NCBI RefSeq assembly: GCF_030272615.1
Contig: NC_081411.1
Location: forward strand, 154,528,971-154,592,970
Direction of reading: 5' to 3'
Length of the DNA: 64,000 nt
Source: Cryptomeria japonica
Lineage: Eukaryota > Streptophyta > Pinopsida > Cupressales > Cupressaceae
Numbering within the stretch: position 1 is the first letter of the stretch; each line of letters opens with the position of its first letter. Shown piece by piece: positions 20,859 to 33,168 of the stretch. The notes beneath the pieces are model-generated. The model had not been told where the DNA came from. It made no database searches and saw nothing but the letters and a program-made list of their open reading frames with translations. The position numbers were made by a program, and so were the translations under genes.

Positions 20859-23406
20859 TCAAAGAGCAACCATTTTGAAGACTACTAACTTTTGAATGTT
20901 TTAATTGACACACATGTCATGCTCTTGCTCTTGCTCTTTTGTTCTCAATTTAGCGCCTTCGCAAATTGATACTTTAGCGCTATTGTCTATATTGTTGCTC
21001 TTTTGTGTTAAATAGCGCTTTTGTTTTCACACAGAGTAGAGCTATTGTAACAGAGAGTTGCAAGAAAATTCCTTGTAGCTGAAAACCAAAATTTTTAGGC
21101 TTGTAGAAGTCCACCAAAACATGTGGATTTTTTCTAACTAATTATCTTTTGTGCAGGTTTTAACTAACCCCTACAATAGGATTTTTTTAGCAATTTTAGC
21201 TTAGGAAATAAATTTGTTCATATTGCTAACTTTGTCTTTCTTGTTAGGATAAAATAAATTCATTTTCTTTTTGGGTTAAAATCAACTACACTTTCATTTG
21301 GAGTTTTAAAAAGAACCACATCATTCATTTGGAGCTCTAAAAAAGAATCACATTTGTTCAAGGTTAAAAAGAATCAGAAAAACAAACACACAAAATTATT
21401 TTTTGCAAAGTTAGGAACAAATTCTTTTGGTGCTTAAAATCAACAAGGAAAATTTTATTTCTTGCATCAAACTAAAACCAATTCTTAGATTACAACACAT
21501 TTTGCCATTGAAGGATAAAAAGAACACCATGACTGTTGGAGCAACATCTCCAAATAGTTAGATCACATTGAAAATGATGAGTGCCTTTTGTGTTTGGCAT
21601 GCTTGTGCAAAATCTGTAGAGTGGTCCTACTTCTAACACACACTATCCTCTCCCTTGGCTTTTGTGGTCCTAGGTGCAAGAGAAAAGCATTAGTAACACT
21701 CAAAATTTTCTTTTTAAGAGAGGCCTGCCAAGAGACACATCACTCTTGGGAATGACCTCACGCGGTAAATCCTTCGAGCCGCTATAGAAATCAGGTGTGA
21801 GCGAAAGCTGTAGCCTTGGGTATATCTATTCCTACGGTGTAACTTGCCAAAAGGACAAATGGGCCCCACCACAAGTTACAAGGATCTTAAGTGAGTCACT
21901 GCAGAATGAACTTATGTCCAAAAACATCAAAAATTACTAAACACCTTTATGTAGAAGCCCACCTGTTCTATTGATTGAGGATATTTGAGAGAAGTTCAGT
22001 GCAAGAGCATAGAAGGTTTTGCTCCCAAGATACTCACCATACATATTTCCTTTAGTAGAAACATAACTTTTTGAAAGGTTACTTGTATCCTGATAAAAGT
22101 GGCGACTCCCCCATCATAGGGATCATCTATTTGTTATGCTCGTGTAAGACTTAGTATATCACATTCTTACCTGCCACGATGGGATTCATAAGGTATGTAG
22201 TACCAAAGTTGAAGAAATATCAACATGTGGGCTGAAATTATCGCAACTGGCCATTTGACCTTAGGGATAGAGTGTGTTTGAAGTGTCTTCATTTTGAGTC
22301 AAGACCAGTGATAAACTAAGCCGACTTCAAGCTTTTTGGAAAAAACATACTCAAAAACATTTGGAAAGAAAGGGTCATAAAAGTCCAAAGATTGGGTTGA
22401 TCTAGACCCACACTTACTTGTGCCTTTTGAGGCAACATTCTTGTGTTTGTGTGCTTGCTTTGTTTTCTTGTCAAAGAAAAATAAAAAATCCAATTCCCAA
22501 AGACAAGTATTCATCCAACATAAACATTTTTCAAAAACCAACCAAATATCAAAAGCAAAAATAAAACAACAAAAGTATCAAACTATATGACCATTCTTCA
22601 CATCTTAAGAAAGAAAAATCTTCATCAACATGTCAACTTGAAGAGAAGACCATTGAGTTCAAAGGCTTTTATCAAAAGGTGGAAATTCTTCTATCTTAAT
22701 AGACAAATCTTTGTCTCTCATAGAACCTTCTTACGTCACATGCATCTATATCTTCAAGGAAAATCAAACGAGTTTGATCAAGAGTCATTAAACCGTAGAG
22801 CTTTTACTCAATATAGAGCTTTGAGCTATCGTCAAAACAAGGGAGGCAAAATCAATCCTGCCTTCTTTGCAGACATTTGCATCACATATAACTCAGCTAG
22901 GGAAGAACCACCAATCCCTGAAAGAGAAGGAGAAGAATTCATCCCATATGTGACACAAAGTTTTTTTTGAAGTTCACATTTCATCCATTATCACATTCAC
23001 ATCTCATCAAATCCATTCCAACTCTCAAAACATCAAGAGGTTTTTGTCCTAAGTTCTATTTTAGATATTGCTTGAATCAAACACAACACATCACTTTTTA
23101 GAGTGTCTCTACATCTAGGATAAACTCATCCTAAGAGGCATTTCTACACAATTTAAAACTAGTCTATGAGTGAACCCTCTCATTACTAGGTAGTTGGGTC
23201 TGTAACACATCTCAGATCTTTCTAAACCTTATCATATCAAACATTGTCAACAAAACACAACAAGCAATTCAAGGAAGGACTTTGGTAAACATCTACCTTT
23301 AGTGCTAGAGATCCGTATGCAAAACACTTCACCAAACATTAATCTTTCATTCCATCACCAACTCATCATCATTTTCACAAAACTTCAACAAAAACTTGTA
23401 AACCAA
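20859..23406 (+). other. Outer element leader (5' untranslated region)
   Basis: This 2.5 kb leader includes a more GC-balanced block at about 21640-21900 with AGAGGCCTGCCAAGAGACAC, CACGCGGTAAATCC and GAGCGAAAGCTGTAGCC, which looks structured and may hold the packaging and dimerisation signals. Elsewhere it is AT-rich with A-runs. A 127-codon open frame (22587-22970) is listed separately. Long leaders are usual for Tat-lineage elements. Confidence 0.6.
22587..22970 (+). CDS. 127-codon leader ORF, unknown
   Basis: An ATG-initiated open frame is rich in Arg, Lys, Phe and Tyr (RRPLSSKAFIKRWKFFYLN; SLNRRAFTQYRALSYRQNK) and ends EFIPYVTQSFF. It lies in the leader about 440 bp before gag. It resembles no family I recognise, and the inner element has no counterpart at the same place. 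It may be a remnant of a longer extra ORF or simply chance; its length in such decayed DNA is the only support. Confidence 0.3.
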   Translation: MTILHILRKKNLHQHVNLKRRPLSSKAFIKRWKFFYLNRQIFVSHRTFLRHMHLYLQGKSNEFDQESLNRRAFTQYRALSYRQNKGGKINPAFFADICITYNSAREEPPIPEREGEEFIPYVTQSFF

Positions 23407-24990
23407 ATGGCTCAAACCAGATCAAGGTCTAGACAACAAGAAATTGAAGAGGAAGAGGAGGAAAATCTTAATGAATTCCAAGAAGCCCTTGGAGGAAACA
23501 CAAATGATGAAAATCCAAGTACTCCTACTCCTCCAGCAATAGAAAGGGCACAACACAACCCTCTCTTTAATTGAATTTTTGATGAAATACTCAGGAGCAA
23601 TGCTGATGCTCACTTTTTAAGACTTGCCCAAGAGGGAGCCAAACTGCCCTCTGATTTTGATATTACACAACTAAGGTAATCATCGAAATGCCAAAGTCAT
23701 AATGAGGATGAAAGAGGTTGAGATCCCATTAGACACAAACTTCATCAAGGAAATCCCCCACCTCCTCCTCCTCCAAATAACATAGACATGTTGTGGCAAC
23801 AAATCAAAAATTTAGCCCAACAACTCCACAGTGGTGTGAAAACCAACTAGTTTTCACTTAATGATATTTGTCCCTATCCCTTTGATAGGAATCTACATAT
23901 GCCACCTTTTCCATGAGGATTTGAAACACCCAAGTTCGAAAAGTACCGAGGAAAATGAGATCCTCACGATCATGTTAGAGAATTCCATTCAGCTTGCCTC
24001 AAAGTGGCATACAAGGACATATACCTAATGCAAATTTTTCCCCAAATTTTGGGAGGAACAACCACATCATGGTTTTCCCGACTACCAGGTGGCATTAGGA
24101 CCTTCGAGGAACTAGTCCAAAAGTTCCTGGCACATTACTCACACAAAATTGAACGTGATATCACCATGGCTAATCTATGTAACACTAAGCAAAAACCAGG
24201 AGAGCTATTTTCAGTTTTTCTGCATCGATGGCATCAAATGTCTAGCAGACATTCCCTTCAATTACCCAAACAAGAATTAGTGGAAATATTTATTTCCAAC
24301 TTAAACGACGAAATGGAATTTCACCAAGATGTAAAAGACACAAACTCTTTCAATGACATGATCACCAAAGGTTTAAAATGTGAGCGCCCTCTCATAAAAA
24401 AAGGGCTTATCAAGATATACAATGAGCCAAAGGATGGCCCTCACCCATGCTTCAATAGTGACAAGGATAACTTCTAGAACAAAAATAAAAACGTCATCAA
24501 TGACGAGATTGTAGATGCAAGGACCATCAAAAGTGCACAACCTATGGTCCGATTTGCTGGACAGAACCTCCACCCAAGAATAACATAGTTGCTCCTCCAA
24601 ATCAAGGACGCAATTTATCTCAAGAGGAACCCAGACAACACCAGCAAAATTTTAAACCAAAACAAACATACACTCACTTAGGGGAGCCTATTGAAACGGT
24701 GTTACTTTAGTTGGTTTCTCAAAATCTAGTGACCTTACCCAAAACATCAGATTACGAACCTCAGGTCAAACCTTCATGGTGGAGGGATAATGAACATTGC
24801 TATTTCCATCAAGGGAAAGGGCATAAGACAAGCAATTGTCATAGATTGAAAGATCTTATTCAAGATCTTATTGACCAAGGTGAGATCAAAATCGAAGGAC
24901 ACGACCCAAAAACAATAAACAATGATCATCTCATGTTCAAAAATCCACTTCCATCACAAGATCAAAGGGATCCTTCCACTTCCGGGTGAA
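23407..24990 (+). pseudogene. gag: Outer element gag (decayed)
   Basis: ATG at 23407 begins MAQTRSRSRQQEIEEEE. The frame continues through stops to the conserved N-terminal capsid entry DICPYPFDRN..MPPFP and FEKYRGK, then the capsid core (TTSWFSRLPGG, FLAHYSHKIERDI, LCNTKQKPGE). After a frameshift near 24600 comes a zinc-binding segment HCYFHQGKGHKTSNCHRLK with spacing C-x2-H-x4-H-x4-C. Gag would form the virus-like particle and bind RNA. The same blocks occur in the inner element at 44350-45280, so the two families are related. Confidence 0.85.
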
Positions 24991-25010
24991 ACACATATAC
25001 CACTGATTAT

Positions 25011-26523
25011 ATGCGTGCCGCCTATAATTACATTGTGAATCACCTATATGATGCCAGTGAACAAATTGCAACTATTACCATCAAAAATCCCAGCTCCACT
25101 TGCAATGTTGTTACACGTCATGACAAGATCACCATAAAAGTAGCTCCACAAGGCACCACATCTATCCCAAAGAAATATAACCTTGTGGACCAATTAGATA
25201 AAACACCCACACTAATATCTATCTTAGAGCTATTGTGACTATCCCCATCTCATAAAAAAATCTTAGATCAAGCTCTCCAAGAGGCATTAGTCCCTGCAAA
25301 CCTAAATACAAATCAGTTCCAAGCCATGGTTGGAAATCTAAGGTCATCACCTTGTCTCACTTTCTATGGAAGTGACAATACATCCTTCCAACAACCTCAT
25401 AACGCCTCACTCCACATTGAAGGGTTTATCAACCAACATAGGATCAAGCGAGTCTTGATCGACTATGGAGCAGGCCTAAATATCTATGCACTACAATTGC
25501 TCACAACTTTGAGATATGCAATTGAATCAGTGGATCCCTGCAAAAACATAACAATCAAAGCTTATGATGATGCAAAGCATTCATCCAAAGGAGCTATTGT
25601 GCTACTGATCCAAGTGGGCCCAGTGGTGAAGCACATCATATGCCAAGTTCTGGACCTTCCTCTGCCGTATAATTTTTTGTTAGGAAGACCTTGGATACAC
25701 ACCATGCAAGCCATTCCATCCACCTACCATTAGTGTATCAAGTTCCCACATAATGGTGTAGAAATTACAATCCTAGGCAATGCAAATCCCTTTGCATATT
25801 GTCACAATATCAATCATCAACCAGAGATTAGCTTTCCCAACAACAAAGAAGCCATCTCATGAACATCATACGTAAGTCCAACCTCTCTTTCTAGTTAAAA
25901 CACCACTATACCCAAGCAAGAGAAGCTCAAAATGAAAATAGCAGAGGAAAGTCCTGGGGAGTACAATTTGAGTCAACTCTTTTGTATTGGACAAATGCCT
26001 ACTTCTCCTAGAACTCATAGTAAACCTCAATGGTTCCTTCAAACACCGCTAGTCTAGCCAACATGCACTCTGACACCTTTCATCCTTGGAAAGAGTAAAG
26101 CAGAAGAGACCAGAGATGAGGACATAGCATAATGGATCTATAAAGATCCTATTACCATGACCATCCCACAAGCTAAGCTTCCCATGGATCAATATGGAAA
26201 AGGCCTTCTCATTATGCAAAGAATGGGTTATGATGGTCAAAGTGCTTTAGGACCTTGCAAGAAAGGACAACATGAGCCGCTGTAGCCGGAATTAAAACCC
26301 AAAGATAAGATAGGACTAGGCTTTCAAAAGGAGATCTTTCCTAAACTTCGATTCAAAGGGAAACCTAGCAAACCTCTATATAAACCTACTACAAACATAA
26401 AGAGGTCACCTTTGATTATATCAGTAGTATCACACACCATCACAACTGCCCCATCGAGGCTAAAAATCCTAGCAAAACCATCCACAACACCATTCATCCC
26501 ACCAATCAAACCAACAACCCCAT
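25011..26523 (+). pseudogene. Outer element protease and G-patch region, 5' part of the split ORF
   Basis: The aspartic protease core is recognisable at about 25326-25730: VLIDYGAGLNIYAL (family form here is LIDGGAGLNIC, so one active-site glycine is Tyr), KAYDDAKHSSKG and LGRPWIH. Downstream, a G-patch-like segment (QYGKGLLIMQRMGYDGQSALG) occurs around 26190-26255, followed by a Pro/Thr/Lys-rich linker that runs into the insertion at 26523. The frame at the break continues at 56439 when the insertion and one CCCAT are ignored. Stops occur at about 25737, 26055 and 26129. Confidence 0.75.
26519..26523. repeat. Target site duplication CCCAT (left)
   Basis: CCCAT precedes TGTAGACACC at 26524 and recurs at 56439-56443 directly after the LTR end ...CGTATACA. 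It frames the whole 29.9 kb composite. Confidence 0.92.
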
Positions 26524-26579
26524 TGTAGACACCTAAAATTGTCTAGTCTAATTCAATAAATCATAAAAAATAAAATCAT
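26524..26579 (+). mobile_element. 56 bp terminal LTR stub
   Basis: TGTAGACACCTAAAATTGTC and the next ~18 bases match the start of the inner LTRs. The sequence then departs into ATAAAAAATAAAATCATA and joins the inverted arm at about CAGCTCAGAG (26580). The stub carries the terminus that integrase recognises, which explains how the unit could still have a proper target duplication. Confidence 0.8.
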
Positions 26580-26967
26580 ACAGCTCAGAGATACTGAGCG
26601 GGAGCAAGACCAAGCCATTCAACGCTACATAGAGGCTGAGACAACACTGAGGGCTGGGAGGCAGGGGGTAGAGGACACAGGGGCTGGATATGCCTATGTC
26701 CTGAGAGTAGGGGAGGAGATAGGTTACTGGCATGAGCTATTCTATGGGGTAGTGACACCAGATCAATGGACGAGGAGCTTTCGCAGACCATCATGGACAA
26801 CAATAGCTATGAGAGGGAGCCAGAGGAGACAGGTATCCAGCGGTGGGGTTATGGGTCCTCCACCACCACTAGATAGAGGGGACAAGAGAGATGATCCTGA
26901 GGCGGGTCTTTCTAGGGCTTAGATTCCATCGAGGCTAGGCAGCTCTGAGGGAGGGAGTTCATCATAG
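26580..26967 (+). pseudogene. Inverted arm: C-terminal part of the antisense mobile-domain ORF
   Basis: This is the inverted counterpart of 52346-52735. It encodes on the plus strand RDTEREQDQAIQRYIEAE, GYAYVLRVGEEIGYWHELFY and PPPPLDRGDKRDDPEAG, ending in a stop at 26965-26967. It is the low-complexity C-terminus only. The mobile domain itself is absent because the arm begins inside this ORF. One extra internal stop is present. Confidence 0.75.
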
Positions 26968-28657
26968 CCGTAGAGGGCTCCCTATGTATCAGTATTGTGC
27001 CATTTTTGTATGATGATGTAGACACCTATGGGTGATTGTAGCCATATGATTTTGACATCTTTGTATCATGACACTTTATATATATATATATGAGATGATT
27101 CATCTTTGCAGTAGCTATATGCATATGTACCTATGTGATGAGATGTTTAATGATGTATGTTTTATATGATGGTTATGATATGGATGCAAATATGTACATG
27201 ATGAAATGCAATATTTTTGTTCTTTTATGTTTTAAATATTATGCAAATGTGAATGTGAATGTATGGAATGCAGATGAATATGATAATGCAAATGACTAGT
27301 TACATGATGAGAATATAAAATGTGCTAACATGTGTTGTGTGCAGGATGTGATACAATTGTGATATCTATATGTATGTATGAAATGCTTATATGTGGTAAT
27401 GTAGGTGTAACTACATGAAATGCAAATGTTTTTGGTGTGTCATTATACTCAGTCATGTGATAGCAGGCTACTCGGACTTGAGAAGGATGATGGAGGTCAA
27501 TCAAGAAATGGGGATGGAAGATAAAAGATATGAAAGTGAAAGAGCTTCTTGTGCATTATCATCATTGAGCTTTATTATGGCAAAATAGGTTATGACAATC
27601 AAGGCATATGTTCGACCCAGAAAGTCATTGTACCTGTTTGCATGGCGATAAGACAGTCACAAACAAGGAATGCCCCAGTTCATACTAGACTCTCAGTGTC
27701 CTCATATCCTTGGACAAGTCATAGCATTACTAAGAGACAATCCACAGACAACAAATACAAATAGGTGACGATACCCTCTCCTTGCCTTTCTAGTCAAAGA
27801 CATCCTGGAAAAGCTAAAAGACATGTCACCAAAAGATAAAATCAAAAGAAAACCAAGACTTGACACCAACATCCACTGTAGTCCTCAAGATTAGTGTCTC
27901 TTGTCACTTGTATAAGTCTTATTTGATTGTGGTCACAATGTTTACTTTCACAAAAGGATAGATAGCACTGAACCATAATGTGTTTTGAGTCTATTGAAAG
28001 ATTTGATTTGTTGAAGCCCATTGTTACTACTGTGTCTCATCTGAAACCGATTGAATCCATGAAACTGATACTTTATTGTGGATCGACAATGCAGTTGTTG
28101 CTTTATTATGGATTGTGTGCGAATAGACTGAAGAAAATTGGAAGAAACTATATTCCTCAAAATATGTGATGTTCTCAGTTCCACACCCCTTACTAGACAT
28201 AGGATTTGCCTTAGCCACAGATAGGAGCTGATTTATTATGAATGGAAGGGGGTGAAAAGGGAGGTTTATTATGAATAGCTAACCAATCTTGGATAGATCA
28301 ATAACAAGCCATGATGGGAATGGGTAAATTTATTATGAATGGATAGGTTGTGAGTGTGTGCAAAGTGAGAGGATGAGAGTGAATCCTGAAGGAGAGAGGA
28401 GCAATGTATTTATGCATGGCGCTGGTGACCCAATTTTCACCATGGTACTTGCCCAGGGCACCACCGAAGTGGTTTTCACCATTGGATGAAAAATGTTTTT
28501 CTTTACTTTTTTGGTTTTTCAATGTTTTTTTTATCACAAGGCGCCTATTTGCCAGGTTTTCACCAAGTAAAGATTTTTTATTTCTTATGAATTTTTTTGT
28601 ATTTTTGAAATTTTTGATTTTTTTTTTTGTATTTTTGAATTAGGATATTCCAAAGAG
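26968..28657 (-). other. Inverted arm: 3' region between pol and antisense ORF
   Basis: This is the non-coding counterpart of 50898-52345. It contains the TTTATT complements of a cluster of AATAAA words (about 28080-28340), the GGTTTTCACC complements of GGTGAAAACC (28435-28560), and a T-rich run next to the pol end (28500-28640). Short open frames in it are not supported as genes. Confidence 0.65.
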
Positions 28658-30058
28658 CTATGTGTAGAACCTGCAAAGGTGCATGCTGTTGATAGGATCC
28701 TCCAAAGGTTTACCCTCTGTGGTTGAGAGTTGATATGCAACAGATCCATATGTTTTTGTAATGATGTAAGGACCAAGCCAGTTTGGTTTGAACTTGCCCT
28801 TCTTCTCTCCGTCTTGCTGATTTTTGGGGTTTTCTTTGAGAACCAAATTGCCTACCTCAAATGTGCGAGGCTTGACTTTGTGATTGTAGCTGCAACTCAT
28901 TCATTGTTGATAAGCCTTGAGATGATTAAAAATAGTTTGTCTTCGTTCATCCAATAGTTCAAGTTCTTGTAAGAAAGAGACCCTATAGTCTTCATCACTG
29001 ATGATGTTTTTCAAGGAGACTCATAAAGAGGGTAGCTTGACCTCAACGGGTAAGATAGCTTCAGTTCCATAGACAAGTGAATAAGGTGTAGCTCCTGTAG
29101 GTGTGCGGACACTTGTGCGGTAAGCCCAAAGTGCAGGATTAAGTTGGATATGCCAATTGCGGCCAACATCGTCGACTGTCTTTTTTAAGATTTTAAGGAT
29201 TGTTTTGTTAGATGCCTCAGCTTGACCGTTACCTTGAGGGTGATAAGGTGTGGAGAAATGATGGGAAATATGAAAGCGGTCACAGAGTTCACGAACATCC
29301 TAATTTTTGAAGGGACGCCCGTTATGTGTGATAATGGAAATAGGAATACCGTATCGACAAATGATATAGTTGAGAATGAAGGTAGCAATTTGTTTTCTAA
29401 TGACTTGCATGAGATGCATGGATTCGATCCATTTTGTGAAATACTCTGTGGCAGTGATAATGAATTTATGACCATTGGAAGGAGGGTAAATCTTGCCTAT
29501 GAGATCGAGTCCCTACTGACAAAAAGGCCAAGGAGTCACAATCGGTTGAAGTTCTTGTGCTGGTGCATGGATGAGGTCTCCATGAAGTTGACATTGCTTA
29601 CATTTTCTGACAAACTAATATGAGTCTTTTTCCATACTGGGCCAGTAATATCCAGTCCTAATGAGTTTCTTGGCTAAGGTAGGACCACTAGAATGTGGAC
29701 CACATATCCCTTCATGTACTTCACGTAGCACAATCTGAGCTTCATCGCTTTCCAGAAATCTAAGAAGAGTGCTATCTAGACCTCGACGGTATAGGATATC
29801 GACTAAAATGATGTACCGAGAAGATTGGTGAATGAAAGTGCAACGTTGGTTATTGGATAGATTAGGAGGTAGGGTATTGTCATGAAGGTATGTAAAAATG
29901 GAACCATATAACTGGGACTCAGGACCAACGACACATATTGTCTCAGTAGGAGTGATTTCATATGAAGGAATTAAAAGGTTATCCACCAAGAACTCATAGC
30001 GGGTCTCATTCAGAGGTAGACCAATCAGTGAAGCAATTGTAGCCATGGCATCTGTGGT
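28658..30058 (-). pseudogene. Inverted arm: integrase
   Basis: On the minus strand there is a zinc-binding N-terminus (EVHEGICGPHSSGPTLAKK, then GYYWPSMEKDSY, stop, and the Cys pair), a catalytic core and a C-terminal segment ending PINSMHLCRFYT. The first core Asp (GLDLIGKI) and the final Glu (GQAEASNKT) are kept. The middle motif reads ITHNG instead of ITDNG, with the His codon at 29324-29326, so the catalytic triad is broken. Stops interrupt the core. The plus-strand arm keeps the Asp. Confidence 0.85.
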
Positions 30059-30430
30059 TCAATTCTGCTCTCTTGGTATCTGCTCAAAGTCTGTCTTTGT
30101 GAAATATTGTTTTAGGTCATCCACCATTCTTTTGTAAGGCATTAATTTCTCATCCTTTGTTTGGTAATCATCAGTTGCTTGATGGATTACAAGTTGAGAG
30201 TCCCCAAAAACACGAAGTTGCTGGATCTTCCACTGAACTGCTATTCGTAATGCAATTGTTAATGCCTTGTATTCTTCTATGCTATTAGTGCAGGGAAATG
30301 ATAATCGATATGATTTTGGTACAGATTCCCCTTGAGGAGTTATGAAGAGGATGCCAGCTGCTGCCCCATGCTGTGTGTATGAGCCATCAAAGTAAAGTTG
30401 CCATGGATTTGCATGTGACATTGTGAAAAT
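30059..30430 (-). pseudogene. Inverted arm: second (archaeal-type) RNase H
   Basis: This open 120-codon stretch has WQLYFDGSYTQHGAAAG, EEYKALTIAL, FGDSQLVIHQ and the downstream PREQNQAVDAMAT (across the frame into 30046). The acidic residues of an RNase H fold are present (D, E, D, D). A second RNase H placed between the first RNase H and integrase is the hallmark of the Tat lineage. It is one of the best preserved parts of this arm. Confidence 0.85.
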
Positions 30431-30900
30431 GGATTAATCTAGAAATTCTAAAATTAGAGGAGCATCATCTATCATGGGGGCATCTGGTAACTGATCTGCG
30501 ATAGCTTGTCCTTTTATTGCTTTTCTGTCCACATATTCGATGTCGAATTCACTCAGGAGCATCACCCATTTGGCTAGTCGCCTAGTAAGTGTTGCTTTAT
30601 TGAGAAGGTATTTCAATGGATCGATCCTTGCAACCAACTTAGTCTTATGTGTTAGCATGTAATGTCATAATTTTTGTGAAGCAAAGACCACAACGAGACA
30701 TGCACACTCAATTGGTGTATAATTCAGCTCATATCCCACTAATGTGCGACTGATGTAATAGATTGCCTTTTCTTTGCCTTCAGTAACCTATTGTGCTAAG
30801 AGTGCCCCCAGTGCTATTGAGGTAGTTGATATGTATAGTAGTAGAGGCTGGTCTAGAATTGGTGGCATCAAAATTGGCAGATTCAAAAGATAATTTTTGA
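30431..30900 (-). pseudogene. Inverted arm: connection / first RNase H
   Basis: The minus strand reads from a STALGALLAQ-type start through EKAIYYISRTLVGYELNYTP to an open stretch with LVARIDPLKYLLNKATLTR and LAKWVMLLSEFDIEYVD. This is the Ty3-type RNase H/connection region that in Tat elements has lost strict catalytic residues. Stops interrupt it at about 30665 and 30789. Confidence 0.75.
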
Positions 30901-31800
30901 GTGCATGGAAAGCTTGTTGACAATTATCATCCCATTTGAATTTGATTTTTTTATGTAGCAAGTGCTAAAAGGGATTACATTTATCTGCAGGTTGTGCTAT
31001 GAATCTTCATATGGATTGGAGTCTCCCTTGCAAAGATCGAAGTTGACTGATGTTTCATGGTGGTTGCATCTCTAGGATAGCCTTGACATTTGCTGGATCT
31101 ACTTCGATTCCTCTCTTTGAGACAATGAATCCCAGGAGCTTCCTGGAAGTTACTCCAAAGACACATTTCTTGGGGTTTAATCTTACTTAGTATTTTTCCA
31201 ACCGATCAAAGATGACTGAAAGTATGACCAAATGTGTATCTCTGTCTATTGATTTTCCCAAGAGGTCATCAACATAATCTTCCACCGTAACGTGCATGAG
31301 GTCATGAAAGATAGTAGTCATGGCTCTTTGATATGTAGCACCTAGATTTTTTAGCCCGAAGGGCATGACATTCTAGCAGAAGGTTCCCCAAGGACAAGTA
31401 AACTCCATTTTGTGCTGATCCTCATACGTGATTTTTATTTGATGATAACTAGAGAATCCATCCATCAAAGATAACATCACATGACCTGCTGTGAGATCAA
31501 CAATCAAGGCAATATTTGGTAATGGAAAATCATCCTTAGGACAAGCTTTGTTGATGTCTCTGAAATCTGTACATATTCTGATGCTACGATCTGGTTTACT
31601 AACAAGCACTAAGTTGGAGATCCATTCAGGATAATCAATTGGGCATATGAATCCGACATCCAATAATTTATCAAGTTCTACTTTGACTAGTAATGCCACT
31701 TGTGGATGCATCTTTCTTAATTTCTGTTTCATCGGTTTTGCCCCCGATTTAACTATCAAATGGTGCATTACCAAATCCGGATCCAATCCAGGCATATCAG
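30901..31800 (-). pseudogene. Inverted arm: reverse transcriptase
   Basis: Visible motifs are LLDVGFICPIDYPEW, IRICTDFRDINKACPKDDFPLP, LMDGFSSYHQI (family form FSGYNQI), MPFGLKN and the catalytic box EDYVDDLLGKS at about 31262-31279, then NPKKCVFGVTS and LGFIVSKRG. The catalytic YVDD is intact. A CAG glutamine codon at 31724-31726 corresponds to a TAG stop in the other arm. Several stops and a frame change in the thumb region make it non-functional. Confidence 0.88.
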
Positions 31801-33168
31801 CGTGTGACCATGCAAAGTTGAATTATCATTCCATGAAGAAACTTATGAATTTTGACCTTTCTAACTCTTGCAAAGATTGAGCCAAGAATATGTTGTGTGG
31901 AACTTCTTTTGTACTGATGTTTGTTTTGATAGTCTCCTCTACCAACATGGATGACTTTTCCTCATATGATGCTGGAAGAATGTCGAGCCTTCCATCTTTG
32001 GGTGCCTCAGAGAGGTTTTCACCCTCAGATACATCCTTTCTTTTTACTTTTTTGGGGTCAGACAGCGCCACAGTGTGGTTTTTGCCATAAGACCCTTGGT
32101 TTGTTTTTAATTTTATATTTTTGCGACTAGAAGGTCCGATACCCTCACTGAAATATGCCACGCTATTAAGTTCTACAGTGTATCCCGCTTTATGGTCCCC
32201 AGGGGGAAGATCATCTTGTATGCCAAGATAGTCAATAAAAGCTTCATCATTTTGGAATGTGTCAAGCTGTGCAGGTCCTTCATGATCCCAATCAATAAGT
32301 CAGTGATGAACGAGGGGAAGGCCTTTAATGTCTTTGAAGTTAGCGGGGCTAAGAGTGAAGATGCATTTATATTTAGGTATGTTGAGGTAATTATTGAGGT
32401 CATCATTGGCACTCTCCTCATCAGTCTCGATCATGAATGAATCCAAATTACCATCACTAGTAGCACATTCTGGGATAGGTGTTCTCATTCTATGTGATTT
32501 CAACCTAGAACATAGAGACAAAGACTGTATGGGTTCCTCTGGAGTTGTTTCTTGACCAACTTTGAATTTTTCATAAAATTCCTCTTCATCTATGGGTTCA
32601 TCTAGCTCTCTGAATGTCTCGGTGAGCTCATAGTCACTAGAGGATTTGTCTGAACCACATTCCCATTCGTTGGCGTCTGTGGAATAATGATTCTCTTGTT
32701 GAATTTTGGCATCTTTGATTTGTAATGCTTCTTCTGTCTTTTGAGTCACAAAACCAAGTCCCTTCAAGCATTCCTTTTTGAATGTCAATTCAGGTTGTAA
32801 AGGTTCAATGATGCCTTACTTTCTTAACCCAAGAGGGCTTTTGCCATCATACCCAAATTTTTGTAGAATCTTGAACCCTTTGCCATACTTCTCACATGGT
32901 ATACTGATGAGATCTTGTGTATCATCTTCAAGGTCTTTGTAAAGCATTTTGTATAAATCTTCCTCTTCTAGTTCACCCCATCTTTGAAAGATAGTATGGT
33001 CTCATTTGAGTATAATGATAGATACCTGCTTATTAGGATGTGGTCTTCCATATTCTTTTGGTGAATTCATGAATTTTTGTAAGTACATGGTCTGATTCAA
33101 AGTGTATTTGCCCATGCCCTTGTCCTGGAATTTGCCCTTAAGTTCCCCTTGTTTTGATGTCGAAGGTT
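31801..33168 (-). pseudogene. Inverted arm: G-patch and acidic linker between protease and RT
   Basis: After the protease, the frame contains a G-patch-like segment around 32800-32900 (GFKILQKFGYDGKSPLGLRK). A long acidic, probably disordered linker follows (SDKSSSDYELTETF, LDEPIDEEEFYEKFK, TDEESANDDLNNYL), then KKVKRKDVSEGENLSEAP just before the RT. G-patch modules bind RNA or helicase partners in other proteins; the role here is inferred. Confidence 0.7.

Noticed and set aside
28404-29623. Plus-strand open frames inside the inverted arm (for example 29222-29623)
   Set aside because: They are shadows of the integrase coding sequence on the minus strand, whose motifs are clear.
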